DNA of 64,000 nt from Mycobacterium paraseoulense (lineage in GTDB: Bacteria > Actinomycetota > Actinomycetes > Mycobacteriales > Mycobacteriaceae): NCBI RefSeq assembly GCF_010731655.1, contig NZ_AP022619.1, positions 620,001-684,000 on the forward strand, given 5' to 3'. The notes beneath the pieces were generated by a model, which worked only from the letters and a program-made list of their open reading frames with translations, was not told where the DNA came from and did not search any database. This document shows positions 52,201 through 60,784 of the stretch, one piece after another. The position numbers and the translations under genes were made by a program. Positions within the stretch are counted from its first letter, which is position 1, and each line of letters opens with the position of its first letter.

Positions 52201-53787
52201 TCCGGCCAGGTCGTCGAGCATCAGGTCGGCGGCCCAGGGCGGCGCAGCATCCGCGTCCGGCCGTATCCCCAGCGCCACGTCGGCGCGCGAAAGGGCTTGC
52301 GCACCTGAACAGGACAGCACCGCGACGGTGTGGCCGTCGCGCTGCAGCGCGGACACCGCATCGGCGAGCGCGCCGTCGATGTGGCCGTCGCCGACCGGGT
52401 GGACGTCGTCGAACGCGGGACGCAGGTCACCGAGCAGGTCGGTGTCGACGGACACCAGGCGCGCACCGGAGTCGCGCGCGCGGGTGATCAACGCCGACGC
52501 GAGAGGGTGTGGGGCCGGGGCGATCAGCGCCTCGACCGCACCGCCGCCATTGTCGGCGTCGTTGCAGGGTGGGGGAATCCGGTGCCAGCCTGGGGCCGGG
52601 CCGTCCTCGAGCAGCTCCTGAGCGCGGGTCCAGGCCGTCAGCAGGCCGTCGTCGCGGGCGCCGCGGACGCGAACCACCCGCATCTGGGCGCCACACAGCA
52701 CGCGCGGATCGATCAGCAGTGCGTCGACCTTGTCGAGCCTGCGCAAACTTTCCGGCCGCAGCGGAAGCACCGCGTGGTGGTCTGCCAACCCTCGCCCGAG
52801 TGTGGCCGCGAACGCCTCATGGGTGGTGCGCATCGCCTTCGGCGAGGCCGCCAGCGCGGCGTTCGACGCCATGGTGACGTTGCGGGTGACGGCGCCGGTG
52901 AGGCCGACGCCGATCATCTGCACCCACGCCACCCGCTTCCCATGACGATCGATCGGGCCGGTCGGTGGGGGAACCGGGCGCACAAAACGATGCATCTCCG
53001 ACTCATCTGCATGCCGGGCCAACTCCGGCTCGTAACGGGCCCATGCCCGCGCCGCGGCCCGGCACTCGGCGGCCTTGAACGCCTGCATCGCCAGGTCGAC
53101 CGAGAGCTTCGCAGGTGACAGCGTGACAACATGTGCGGCGGTGCCGAACACCGACAACGCCGTGTCCGTCGCGCCGGGCCCGATCCCGCCCTCGAGCAGA
53201 CGGCGCAGCCATGGTTGATAGTTCGCGATCGCCGACGCGGCCTCGACGGCGATCGGGGCCGCCGGCAACCGCAACGCCCGGCCCGCGACCGCGACCGCGA
53301 ACCCGGCGGCGTTGACAGCCACCATCGCTCCGCGGGTGGCCATCAGCAGACCGTCACCGGGCAAGCTGTCCGCGCGCGTGGAATCGGCTGGACCGTAAGC
53401 AGTTTCGGCGTCGTCAAGCGCGGAGCAAAGCTCGTTGAGCGACGCCGCGTCGTCCATCTCGACGACCACCCGCGACAGCGGACGGTTCAGGCTCACTTTC
53501 GTGACGCCGGGCTGTGCCCGCAGCGCATCAACGGCGGCGCGCCCACGTGCCGCACCGTCCGCGCCGTCGAGCCCGCGGACCTCGATCCACAGGCGGCGGT
53601 CGCCCCGCCAGCACCGCCGGGTCAGCGTGGCGCGGGAAACCTCGCCCGAGAGCACCTGCGCGCCCACCCGAACCGGCAGCGTGACGACGTCGAGGCCGGC
53701 GGTGGCCAGCCGGCCGACCGCGTCGTGGACTCCCGCGGCGGCGCCGAGTCCCGTCGAGATCGCCCGCAGCGGCGAGAGCTGGCGCAC
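49300..53787 (-). CDS. Very long cation P-type ATPase, CtpH/CtpI type
   Basis: The 1495-residue protein has a typical P-type core in its C-terminal half: phosphorylation site DKTGTLS (Asp929), GDGANDAAA, and a membrane motif PEGMPL in place of the usual PEGLPL of P2 pumps. The first 650 residues are an extra region with several hydrophobic stretches, characteristic of mycobacterial CtpH (1539) and CtpI (1632). GTG 53787 has GGGAAAGGGG upstream; the frame is open to 53874. Metal specificity is not clear. I assign neither symbol because the two paralogues cannot be told apart here. Confidence 0.85.
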   Translation of the reverse strand: MRQLSPLRAISTGLGAAAGVHDAVGRLATAGLDVVTLPVRVGAQVLSGEVSRATLTRRCWRGDRRLWIEVRGLDGADGAARGRAAVDALRAQPGVTKVSLNRPLSRVVVEMDDAASLNELCSALDDAETAYGPADSTRADSLPGDGLLMATRGAMVAVNAAGFAVAVAGRALRLPAAPIAVEAASAIANYQPWLRRLLEGGIGPGATDTALSVFGTAAHVVTLSPAKLSVDLAMQAFKAAECRAAARAWARYEPELARHADESEMHRFVRPVPPPTGPIDRHGKRVAWVQMIGVGLTGAVTRNVTMASNAALAASPKAMRTTHEAFAATLGRGLADHHAVLPLRPESLRRLDKVDALLIDPRVLCGAQMRVVRVRGARDDGLLTAWTRAQELLEDGPAPGWHRIPPPCNDADNGGGAVEALIAPAPHPLASALITRARDSGARLVSVDTDLLGDLRPAFDDVHPVGDGHIDGALADAVSALQRDGHTVAVLSCSGAQALSRADVALGIRPDADAAPPWAADLMLDDLAGAWRVLHALPAARRASQQGIAISVGASALGALFMVPGVRRLRGPGPVTVGAVAGLLSGYLLALGTIRTPVPRPAPAFEWHAMSAERVREVLATLREPDEPSAATDSAHDGAGFPAAAWEFARAAVTELTGDPLTPILGLCSAATAVLGSPTDAVLVGTVLTGNALLSTAQQLRAENRLNRLLAQQTPPARVVTRGSDAAPGYREVVVEQLRPGDVIEVRSDEVVPADARVIEAHDLEVDESSLTGESLSVQKQVEPTPGAELADRRCMIYAGTTVVAGTAVALVTAVGADTQSRRAAELASGELPTVGLHHQLSQLMSRAFPFSAGGGILVGALGLLRAGGLRQALGSAIAVAVAAIPEGMPLMATLAQSASAQRLGECGALVRVPRAAEALGRVEVVCFDKTGTLSENRLRVAEVHPVAGHSRDDVLRCAAQAAPADDGNPHVHATDEAIIKAADAAAGSGPRPGPDAHLPFRSGRAFSASVTGTQLTVKGAPEVVLAACGEADPDVDSAVAALTTAGLRTIAVAQRRLSAAQTRALRKDPDAITGLCATGLTLTGFLGLSDTPRPQAPQLLADLAARGVAIRLITGDHPVTATAIARELGVSVSADQVITGSEWNALSRHDQQRAVSERVIFARMSPENKVQVVQTLERAGRVSAMVGDGANDAAAIRAASVGVGVVARGSDSAHTTADLVLTDGRIETLVAAIDEGRRLWRGVQAAVAGLLGGNAGEVIFSVIGTALTGTSPLNTRQLLLINMLTDALPATAVAVSTPAGPVQRVGRGIDERALRRTVVARGALTATAATTAWVMASVTGLPQRASTVALISLVAVELGQTVVDSHAPLVLLTAAGSFAAFTAMISTPGISQLLGCTPVGPLGWAQGLGTATAAVLAVAATNRLRSGRRDEESPLAGEPELDEPAETAPQPPQHSGSRAPHTAVLAAPAKAARALKLVDRHQHRISADAVTDRP

Positions 53788-54106
53788 GCGCAACCCCTTT
53801 CCCGCACATGACAAATGGTGGTGTCGCGGCCATCCGCAAGGGCGGTCGCCGACCGACGTTGCTCGCGACCGCAAACCCGACCAACCTAACCCGCGGTCAT
53901 GGGCCCAGCAACTTGAAGCGGATGCGGGTAACGAACATGTAAAAAGTGGTCGCGGCTGTTAGGGGGCGTCAATCGAAATGTTCGGGTCGCCTGATTTAAG
54001 TCCGGAGCAAATCCCAAAGGGCCGTTGTGGTTACGCGTGCTCGTGGGTCCTAACGTGTGGGCTGGGTGGTGGTCCACTGCCGCGATCCCGACGACGAGGA
54101 GCAACC
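53788..54106. other. 319-base divergent intergenic region
   Basis: This gap separates the divergent P-type ATPase and SnoaL-like genes and must hold both promoters. It is less GC-rich near the middle (TGTAAAAAGTGG around 53938-53949; TGATTTAAGTCC around 53991). I see no convincing ORF, RNA or inverted repeat in it. Confidence 0.6.
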
Positions 54107-54583
54107 ATGAGTGACATCGACGACCTGTCGACGCGGCTGCGCCGACTTGAGGACGAACGCGACATCGCCCGGCTGATCGCCTCCTACGGTCCGGCGGTGG
54201 ATGCCGGCGACCCCGACGCCGCCGCGGGGCTGTGGGCGAGCGACGGCAGCTACGACGTCGACGGCCGGCGCATGGAGGGCCGGGCCGCCGTGCACGCCAT
54301 GGTGAGTTCGTCGGCGCACCAGAAGCTGGTCGCCAAGGGGTGTTGCCATTTCCTGGGGCCGTGCGTCGTCACCGTCACCGGCGACTCGGCGGTGGCGGTG
54401 TGCGAATCCCTGGTGTTGGTTCGTGACCGGGAGGGGTACCGCGTATGGCGCTGTGCCGCAAACCATTTCGCCTTCACCCGGATCGACGGTCGGTGGCGGA
54501 TCGGCGCGCGCACCACGCGGGTCCTAAACGGCGGTCCCGAGGCGCACGACCTGTTGACCAGGGGATTGGCGGGATCGGCCTAG
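54107..54583 (+). CDS. SnoaL-like (NTF2-fold) protein
   Basis: The 158-residue protein begins MSDIDDLSTRLRRLEDERDIARLIASYGPAVDAGDPDAAAGLWA, the classic SnoaL_4-type pattern with AxLWAxDGxYDVDG and a WRCAANHFAFTRIDGRWRI end. ATG 54107 has GAGGAG upstream; the frame runs open to 53978. It is divergent from the long P-type ATPase and convergent with the HsaD-like hydrolase. Such proteins are isomerases, hydratases or binding proteins; which applies here is not visible. Confidence 0.85.
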   Translation: MSDIDDLSTRLRRLEDERDIARLIASYGPAVDAGDPDAAAGLWASDGSYDVDGRRMEGRAAVHAMVSSSAHQKLVAKGCCHFLGPCVVTVTGDSAVAVCESLVLVRDREGYRVWRCAANHFAFTRIDGRWRIGARTTRVLNGGPEAHDLLTRGLAGSA

Positions 54584-54611
54584 CCGCGTACCTCGCTCGG
54601 GCGGTCGGCGC

Positions 54612-55475
54612 CTAACCCCGCGACAGAAACGCCAGCACAGCGCTTTCGAACGCCTCCCGGGCCTCGATCATCGCCCAGTGCCCGGAGTTGGGGAAGATGT
54701 GCAACTCGGCGTTGGGAATGGTGCGCATCGGGATGAGCGCCATGTCCGGCGGGCTCACCCGGTCGTCGCGTCCCCAGGTGAGCAGGGTGGGTGCGGTCAG
54801 CTTGTGCATGACGGCCCATGGCATCGGGCGATCGGAGGCGGCCATCGCGGCGTTCATCGCGGCGAAGGCCGCTTTCCCGTACATGCGGCGCGCGGCGGCC
54901 AGCGTGTCCGGGTCGGTGGCCAGCTCCCAGCGTTCCTCGACGAGTTCCTCGGTGATCAGCGCCTGGTCGTAGACCATCGACTTGAGCCAGTCGACGAGCC
55001 GCTGCCGGGTGGGGTCCTCGACGAATTCCTGCAGCAGCCGGATGCCCTCGCTCGGACTGGGGCTGAAGATGTTGGTCCCGATGCCACCGATGGTCACCAG
55101 CCGGTCGATGCGGTCGGGGTGGTGGGTGGCGAAGTTGATCCCGACGCCGCCGCCCATCGAGTTGCCGACGATGTGCGTTTTGTGGACACCGAGCGCGTCC
55201 AGGAAGGGCGACACGGTGCCGAACGCGGTGACCATCGGGTGGCCGCCGAAGTCGTCGCTGACGCCGAACCCGGGAAACTCCAGGATCAGGCAGCGAAAGC
55301 GCTCGGCGAAAACGGGCAGGATGCCGCGGAAGTTGCGCCACCCCGTGACGCCCGGGCCCGAGCCGTGCAGGAACAGCAACACCGGCGCGGATTCCGCACC
55401 GCAGTCGTAATAGCGCAGAGCGCCCTTGGGGGTGCCGATTTCGCGCAGGTCATGCTGCGCAACGGTGTTTGCCAC
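54612..55475 (-). CDS. HsaD-like meta-cleavage product hydrolase
   Basis: The 287-residue alpha/beta hydrolase has LFLHGSGPGVTGWRNFRG, nucleophile GNSMGGG (Ser106), acid WGRDDRVSP and His in NSGHWAMIEAREAF, arranged as in HsaD/BphD C-C hydrolases (Mtb HsaD 291). It would hydrolyse the ring-cleavage product of the HsaC-like dioxygenase. GTG 55475 has AAGGTGA six bases upstream; GTG 55484 and 55505 are options. It lies 9 kb from the HsaA-HsaC genes, with the P-type ATPase in between, so a link is inferred. Confidence 0.85.
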   Translation of the reverse strand: MANTVAQHDLREIGTPKGALRYYDCGAESAPVLLFLHGSGPGVTGWRNFRGILPVFAERFRCLILEFPGFGVSDDFGGHPMVTAFGTVSPFLDALGVHKTHIVGNSMGGGVGINFATHHPDRIDRLVTIGGIGTNIFSPSPSEGIRLLQEFVEDPTRQRLVDWLKSMVYDQALITEELVEERWELATDPDTLAAARRMYGKAAFAAMNAAMAASDRPMPWAVMHKLTAPTLLTWGRDDRVSPPDMALIPMRTIPNAELHIFPNSGHWAMIEAREAFESAVLAFLSRG

Positions 55476-55523
55476 GGATGTCACCTTGCCATGCCGTGAC
55501 GGCACGGCCGGGCGGGGTTCCGC

Positions 55524-56918
55524 TCACCGGGTCGCGTCGTGTGTCGGCCCGCTGCAATTCAACAGCTCTTTGAGCGCGGCGGGAAACGCGTCGGCAAGGT
55601 CCCAGAGGTCGGTGACGAGATCGGGACACGAGATGAGGCCGACGCCGAGCCGCCCGTTGAGCGACATGACGGTGATGTTGAGCCCGGCGCCCGCGATGAT
55701 CGGACCGAGCGGGTACATCGCGTCGAGCCGGCAACCCAGGAAGTAGAGCTGTTCCTGCGGGCCGGGCACGTTGGACATCACCAGGTTGTGCGGCGGTTTC
55801 TCGGGCAGGGGTATCCGGGGCAGCAGCCTTGCGGCGCCGAACAGGGTCTGCCCGGCCACCTGCGTCCAGTCCTGCAGCAGGCTGGGCCCCATGGCGGCGG
55901 CGTGGTCCTTGGCCGCGGCGTTGCCGTCGGCGATGCTGCTCAATCGTTCGGCGGGATCGTCGATATGGGTTTCGAGCCGGCAGAGCATCCAGGTGGTCTG
56001 GTTGCGGCCCGGCCGGTCGGATCTGCCCCGCACCGAGACCGGCACGGTGGCCACCATGGGCTTGTCCGCCAGCTCGCCGCGGTCCAACAAGAACTGTCGC
56101 AACGCCCCCGCGCACAGCGCCGACACCACGTCGTTGATGGTGATGCCGAACCTGTTCTTGACCTTTTTGACGTCCTCGAGGTCCAGGGTGGTCAGGGCGA
56201 CGTTGCGGCGCCGGGTGAACCGCCCGTCGAACGCCGTGGCCGGCCCGGCGAACGGGGCGGCCATCGTGTGTCCACCGCCGCGGGCGCGCAGAAGCGTTTG
56301 TGCCAGCGTCAGCGCGGTCGCGGGCACCACCTTGGCCAGGCGCCACGGCCGCAGCCCCGCGGATATCAGCCCCGACGCGGCGATCTGCAGGGGATGTGCC
56401 GCGCCGGCGCGGGTGACGGGTTCCGGCGCAGGAGCGTCCGGCACGCTGCTGCACAGCTGGGCCAGGAGGGTAGCGCCGCCCACCCCGTCGACCACCGCGT
56501 GGTGAACCTTGAGGACGACGGCCAGTGCCTCGCCGCCGTGCAGGCCCTCGATCACCCACATGTCCCACAGCGGGCGATCGCGATCCAGGGGGAGCCCGGC
56601 GAGGTGACCGCAGATCTCCGCTAACTCCCGGGGTCCGCCGGGTGCCGGCACGGCAGCGCGGTGCAGGTGGCGTCCGAGGTCGAAATGAACGTCGTCGGCC
56701 CAGACCGGATGGCCGAAGTTCAACTGGCTGTCGGCCAGCTTGAGACGGAATTCCGGCACCGCGTCCAGCCGCGCCGACAGCGAGTCCCGAAACCGGTCGA
56801 AGGTGTAGCCGCCCGGCATGGTCTCGGGACCCATCTCCAGCACACAGCAAACATTCAAGGGCTGCGTCGGTGATTCCAGGTTGAGGAAGAATGCGTCTAA
56901 GCCACTAAGTCGTTGCAC
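55524..56918 (-). CDS. WS/DGAT family acyltransferase (wax ester / triacylglycerol synthase)
   Basis: The 464-residue protein has the active-site motif HHAVVDGVGG (HHxxxDG) near residue 138 and the family features SGLDAFFLNLESPTQPLNV at the start, PLDRDRPLWDMWVIEG and NVPGPQEQLYFLGCRL. It transfers acyl groups from acyl-CoA to diacylglycerol or an alcohol, making storage lipid. GTG 56918 is the likely start. It follows the direction of the HsaD-like gene and lies upstream of it by 48 bases, perhaps in one transcript. Mycobacteria carry many paralogues, so specificity is not known. Confidence 0.9.
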   Translation of the reverse strand: MQRLSGLDAFFLNLESPTQPLNVCCVLEMGPETMPGGYTFDRFRDSLSARLDAVPEFRLKLADSQLNFGHPVWADDVHFDLGRHLHRAAVPAPGGPRELAEICGHLAGLPLDRDRPLWDMWVIEGLHGGEALAVVLKVHHAVVDGVGGATLLAQLCSSVPDAPAPEPVTRAGAAHPLQIAASGLISAGLRPWRLAKVVPATALTLAQTLLRARGGGHTMAAPFAGPATAFDGRFTRRRNVALTTLDLEDVKKVKNRFGITINDVVSALCAGALRQFLLDRGELADKPMVATVPVSVRGRSDRPGRNQTTWMLCRLETHIDDPAERLSSIADGNAAAKDHAAAMGPSLLQDWTQVAGQTLFGAARLLPRIPLPEKPPHNLVMSNVPGPQEQLYFLGCRLDAMYPLGPIIAGAGLNITVMSLNGRLGVGLISCPDLVTDLWDLADAFPAALKELLNCSGPTHDATR

Positions 56919-57101
56919 ATCTGCTCGTCTCGTCGGTGCGGTAATGACCGCTGGTCACATGGCCCGCGTTCAGCCCACGCCCCACCGGCGAACGCAATCA
57001 GGATCAGCCGCAAGTCTGTAGGTGTGATCTTTATCTGTAGCCGTTTAGCGGCCCGCGGCAAACATTATCAGCCAGACATTCAACGGATTCGCCACCGGCG
57101 T

Positions 57102-57542
57102 TCATCTCCGCTCGGGCCGGGCCATGGCCGAGTCGGGGGCCGCCCAGTCGGTCGACACCTTCCGATGCTTGATCAGCCAGGCGTCGCCGTCGGGCACCAA
57201 CGTGTCGCGGTACCGACCGCAATGGTCGAGCCCGACGTGGGTGACCACGGTGAAGTACGACGAGACGTGCGCCGCGTCGCGAGTCATTGCGGTGAACAAC
57301 ACGTTGGTGAGGAGGTGCCGGACGATCGGTTTGGCGCCGGCTTCCCGGGCGACGTCGACCCCGCGCAGGAAGGTGGCGATCGCCGATCGCCCGCGTAGCG
57401 GCTCCATGCCGCGAATCTCCAGGACGCCGTCCGCGCAGAACGTCTCGGCCAGGCCGTTCACGTCGCCGGCGTCACCCGACCAGTTGTATCGCGCGAGCGT
57501 GTCGCGGATCCGCTCGCGCGCAACCAGTTCCCACATCTCCAC
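57102..57542 (-). CDS. SnoaL-like (NTF2-fold) protein
   Basis: The 146-residue protein reads MEMWELVARERIRDTLARYNWSGDAGDVNGLAETF with ADGVLEIRGMEPLRGRSAI, the SnoaL_4-type pattern. A later VVTHVGLDHCGRYRDTLVPDGDAWLIKHRKV is also typical. GTG 57542 has GAGGAG seven bases upstream; the frame is open to 57581 but without a start signal. It is transcribed toward the WS/DGAT gene. Function unknown beyond the fold. The Cys-containing HCGRY may matter for ligand binding. Confidence 0.82.
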   Translation of the reverse strand: MEMWELVARERIRDTLARYNWSGDAGDVNGLAETFCADGVLEIRGMEPLRGRSAIATFLRGVDVAREAGAKPIVRHLLTNVLFTAMTRDAAHVSSYFTVVTHVGLDHCGRYRDTLVPDGDAWLIKHRKVSTDWAAPDSAMARPERR

Positions 57543-57584
57543 CGTCGTGACTCCTCGGGCGCAGCTTAACCCGGGCCGCAACCG

Positions 57585-57767
57585 TTACTTGACGATGTGG
57601 GGCCGGAAGCCCTGTGGCGCAGCCGGTGTCACGCCGTTCAGGTCGAAGACCGCGATCAGGGCACGCAGCAGGGCGGGGGACCAGTCCTCGAAGGGTTGCG
57701 CGTCCAGTCGATCGAGGACTTCAGCGCGGAGATAGTCGATACCCGACGGCTGCCGAGGGTCGCTCAT
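57585..57767 (-). CDS. Small hypothetical protein (60 residues)
   Basis: A 60-residue frame reads MSDPRQPSGIDYLRAEVLDRLDAQPF and ends with GVTPAAPQGFRPHIVK. ATG 57767 has GGGGTG upstream. The frame extends to 57917, but that part has atypical composition. It is 42 bases upstream of the SnoaL-like gene on the same strand. I do not recognise it. Support is limited to start signal and codon use. Confidence 0.45.
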   Translation of the reverse strand: MSDPRQPSGIDYLRAEVLDRLDAQPFEDWSPALLRALIAVFDLNGVTPAAPQGFRPHIVK

Positions 57768-57988
57768 CGCACACCCCGATGGCACACGGGATCCGGTTCG
57801 GTGGTCAACGAGCCAGCTCCCTTCGATTTCTGGCGTCGACGCTAAATGCGCCGCCTCGCCCTTGTACAGCCAACTGAGCAGATTCAAATGTCTCTCAAGG
57901 AAATCCCTCGTGCCCACGTCAACCTGGCGGCCGGCGCCCGGTATTCCGCGGCGGGAATGAATTCCGGCGCAGGGCGGTAGAACACGGC

Positions 57989-58414
57989 ATGGAACTCAAT
58001 GCCGCCGCCCGCCAACTCATCGGCGGGGGCGCCGATGCCACCCTGGTGACTCTCAACCCCGATGGCAGCCCCCAAGTCAGCCTCGTGTGGGTCGCGTTGG
58101 AGTCGACGCCCGACGGAGACGAACTCGTCACCGCGCACCTTGCCGCGCACAAGAAGGTGCGCAATGTCCGCAACGACCCCCGGGTGGCCCTCACCATCGT
58201 GGCGCTGGACAAGGCGGGCCAGGGGATGCGGCCCTACCTCTCCATCGTCGGGACGGCACGGATCGTCGAGGGCGGCGCACCCGAGCTTCTCGCGCAACTC
58301 AACCCGGTCCTGGGCGATCCGAACACGAAGTTCCCGCCGGACGGCGCGCCGCCCGGGTTCCTGACCCGCATCCGCATCGACAAGCTCGGCGGCATCGGCC
58401 CCTGGGCATCCTGA
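57989..58414 (+). CDS. PPOX-class F420-dependent oxidoreductase
   Basis: The 141-residue split-barrel protein has the F420/FMN PNPOx-like pattern: ATLVTLNPDGSPQVSLVWVALE, HLAAHKKVRNVRNDPRVALTI and a final GIGPWAS. Such mycobacterial proteins reduce or bind small substrates using F420. ATG 57989 is clear; a short divergent gap separates it from the small minus-strand gene. It is followed on the same strand by the molybdopterin oxidoreductase after about 50 bases. The substrate is unknown. Confidence 0.88.
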   Translation: MELNAAARQLIGGGADATLVTLNPDGSPQVSLVWVALESTPDGDELVTAHLAAHKKVRNVRNDPRVALTIVALDKAGQGMRPYLSIVGTARIVEGGAPELLAQLNPVLGDPNTKFPPDGAPPGFLTRIRIDKLGGIGPWAS

Positions 58415-58465
58415 CACTCGATTTTGCCACTTCCGCGACGGCGGGTAGCGGAATACAGTGAGTGG

Positions 58466-60706
58466 GTGACGACGGGCGAAGACGGCAGGCATGTGCGCAC
58501 CTGTCCTCTCTGTGAAGCCATGTGCGGCTTGGAGATTCAGGTCGACGGCGGCAGGGTCACCGGCATCCGGGGAAACCGCGACGACGTGTGGAGTAAAGGG
58601 CACATCTGCCCGAAGGGCGTCTCGCTCGCGGCAATCCACGACGACCCGGACCGCATCCGCTTGCCCATGATCAAGGTCGACGGGCAATGGCACGAGGTCA
58701 GCTGGGACGCGGCGTTCCGCCGCTGCTCCGAGTTGCTGACGCCGGTGATCGAGAAATACGGGATCGGCGCGGTCACCGCCTACACCGGTAACCCGCTGGC
58801 GCACTCGTTTTCGCTGGCCCGGTACGCGGGCGTGCTGATGGGAATGTCCGGGATACCGGTCACGTATTCGCCGGGGACGGTGGACCAATGGCCGAAGAAC
58901 CTGTCGTCGCACCTGATGTACGGACTGTGGTGGAACTTCCCCGTGCCTGACATCGAACGCACCGACCTGATGGTCATCATGGGCGCCAACCCGGCGGCGT
59001 CCCAGGGGTCCCTGCTGGCCGCGCCGGATGTGATGGGCCTGATCGAGGCGATCCGCAAGCGCGGCAAGGTGATCGTGATCGACCCGGTACGCACGCAGAC
59101 CGCGGCCCGCGCCGACGAGTGGCTGCCCATCGCGCCGGGGACCGATGCCGCGCTCCTGTTGGCCGTGGCGCACACGCTGTTCGACGAGGACCTGATCGAT
59201 CCCGGGCCACACGTCGACGGGATCGACACGATGCGCCGAGTGGCCGCCGATTGGCCGCCCGAACGGGTCAGCGCGGTCACCGGCGTCGATGCGGACCGCA
59301 TCCGGCTCCTGGCCCGCGAGCTGGCCGGAACCCGGAAGTCGGTGGTCTACGGCCGAATTGGGCTGTGCAATCAGGAGTTCGGCAGCCTGGCGAGCTGGCT
59401 GGTCGACGTCATCAACATCTTGACCGGCCACTTCGACGTGCCCGGGGGAGCGATGTTTCCCAAGCCGGCGGCCTGGTCGATCACGACGCAGCCCCTGCCC
59501 GGGCTCGAGGGCGGCCTCCCGGAATTCGGTCGCTGGCACACCCGGGTGCGCGGCGCGAAGGAAGTGCTCGGCCAGGCGCCGGTGTCCTGCATGGCCGAGG
59601 AGATCGCCACTCCCGGCGAGGGTCAGCTCAAGGCGCTGATCACCGTTGCCGGCAACCCGGTCTTGTCCACCCCGGGCGGTGACAAGCTCGACGAGGCGCT
59701 GCCCATGCTGGAAGCGATGATCTCCGTTGACCTTTGGCTCAACGAGACGACGCGGCACGCCGACGTGATCCTGCCCGGGCTATCCCCGCTCGAGCAGCCG
59801 CACCACGACGACCTGATCCTGCTTTTCGCGATCCGCAGCATCGCGAATTACTCGGCGCCGGTTTTCGATCCGGGGGACCGCCCGCACGAATGGGAGATCC
59901 TGATCAGGCTGACCGGCCTGTGCACCGGCACACCGGCCGAGGATGTCGACGTCGCCGCGATCGACGATGGTTTCTTCGACTACCTGGCCTTCACCCGCGG
60001 CCTCGACGGCGCGGAGATCCGCAAGCTGTACGACCGGGGCGGCCCCGAGCGGATGCTCGACCTCACGCTGCGAACCGGCCCGTTCGGGGACCAGTACGGC
60101 AAGAACCCCGGCGGGCTGACGTTGGACCTGCTCAAGGCGAACCCGAACGGCATCGACTTCGGCCCGATGGTCCCGCAACTGCCCGACATCCTCGGCACCC
60201 CCGACAAAAAGATCCGGCTCGCCCCGCAATACCTGCTCGATGACCTGCCCCGGCTGACCGCCCGAATGGAGCGACCGGCCGAACCGCTGGTCCTGGTGAG
60301 CCGTCGGCACCTGCGCTCGAACAACACCTGGCTACACAACGTGCCCGCGCTGATGAAGGGAAAGGACCGGTGCACCTTGCTGATCCATCCCGACGATGCG
60401 GCGCGTTGCGGCGTCACGGACGACGACATCGTCACCGTGAAGTCGGCGGCCGGGGAAATCAAAGTGCCCGTGGAGGTTACCGACGCGATCAAACCGGGAG
60501 TGGTGTCGATGCCCCACGGGTGGGGACACGGCAAGCCGGGCACGCGCATGGCGGTGGCCAACAGCTCGCCGGGGGTCAACACGAATGTGCTTTCCCCACC
60601 GACGTTAATCGACGAGCCGTCCGGAAACGGCGCGCTCAACGGCATACCGGTCACGGTCATCGACGACCAGGCCCGATTCCGGCCCGCAGACACCCTGAGT
60701 ACCTGA
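58466..60706 (+). CDS. Molybdopterin-dependent oxidoreductase with [4Fe-4S] cluster
   Basis: The 746-residue protein has four cluster ligands, Cys13, 16, 20 and 48 (CPLCEAMCGLEI, ICPKG), then Mo-bis-MGD-binding regions such as LMVIMGANPAASQGS, VIVIDPVRTQTAARADEWLPIAPGTDAALL and a C-terminal KDRCTLLIHPDDAA. It is of the formate dehydrogenase/NapA group. I see no Cys or Sec at the usual Mo-ligand position after TYSPGTVDQWPKN, so the ligand may be different. GTG 58466 starts the frame; upstream codons are poor. Partner subunits are not present, so it could be a stand-alone cytoplasmic enzyme. Confidence 0.88.
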   Translation: MTTGEDGRHVRTCPLCEAMCGLEIQVDGGRVTGIRGNRDDVWSKGHICPKGVSLAAIHDDPDRIRLPMIKVDGQWHEVSWDAAFRRCSELLTPVIEKYGIGAVTAYTGNPLAHSFSLARYAGVLMGMSGIPVTYSPGTVDQWPKNLSSHLMYGLWWNFPVPDIERTDLMVIMGANPAASQGSLLAAPDVMGLIEAIRKRGKVIVIDPVRTQTAARADEWLPIAPGTDAALLLAVAHTLFDEDLIDPGPHVDGIDTMRRVAADWPPERVSAVTGVDADRIRLLARELAGTRKSVVYGRIGLCNQEFGSLASWLVDVINILTGHFDVPGGAMFPKPAAWSITTQPLPGLEGGLPEFGRWHTRVRGAKEVLGQAPVSCMAEEIATPGEGQLKALITVAGNPVLSTPGGDKLDEALPMLEAMISVDLWLNETTRHADVILPGLSPLEQPHHDDLILLFAIRSIANYSAPVFDPGDRPHEWEILIRLTGLCTGTPAEDVDVAAIDDGFFDYLAFTRGLDGAEIRKLYDRGGPERMLDLTLRTGPFGDQYGKNPGGLTLDLLKANPNGIDFGPMVPQLPDILGTPDKKIRLAPQYLLDDLPRLTARMERPAEPLVLVSRRHLRSNNTWLHNVPALMKGKDRCTLLIHPDDAARCGVTDDDIVTVKSAAGEIKVPVEVTDAIKPGVVSMPHGWGHGKPGTRMAVANSSPGVNTNVLSPPTLIDEPSGNGALNGIPVTVIDDQARFRPADTLST

Positions 60707-60784
60707 CGCGCATCCGCCGCCACCCCCTGGGTTGGTAAACGGCAAGCGTCCGTATGTGGTTCATCTCACCAAGGGGACGTTCGG

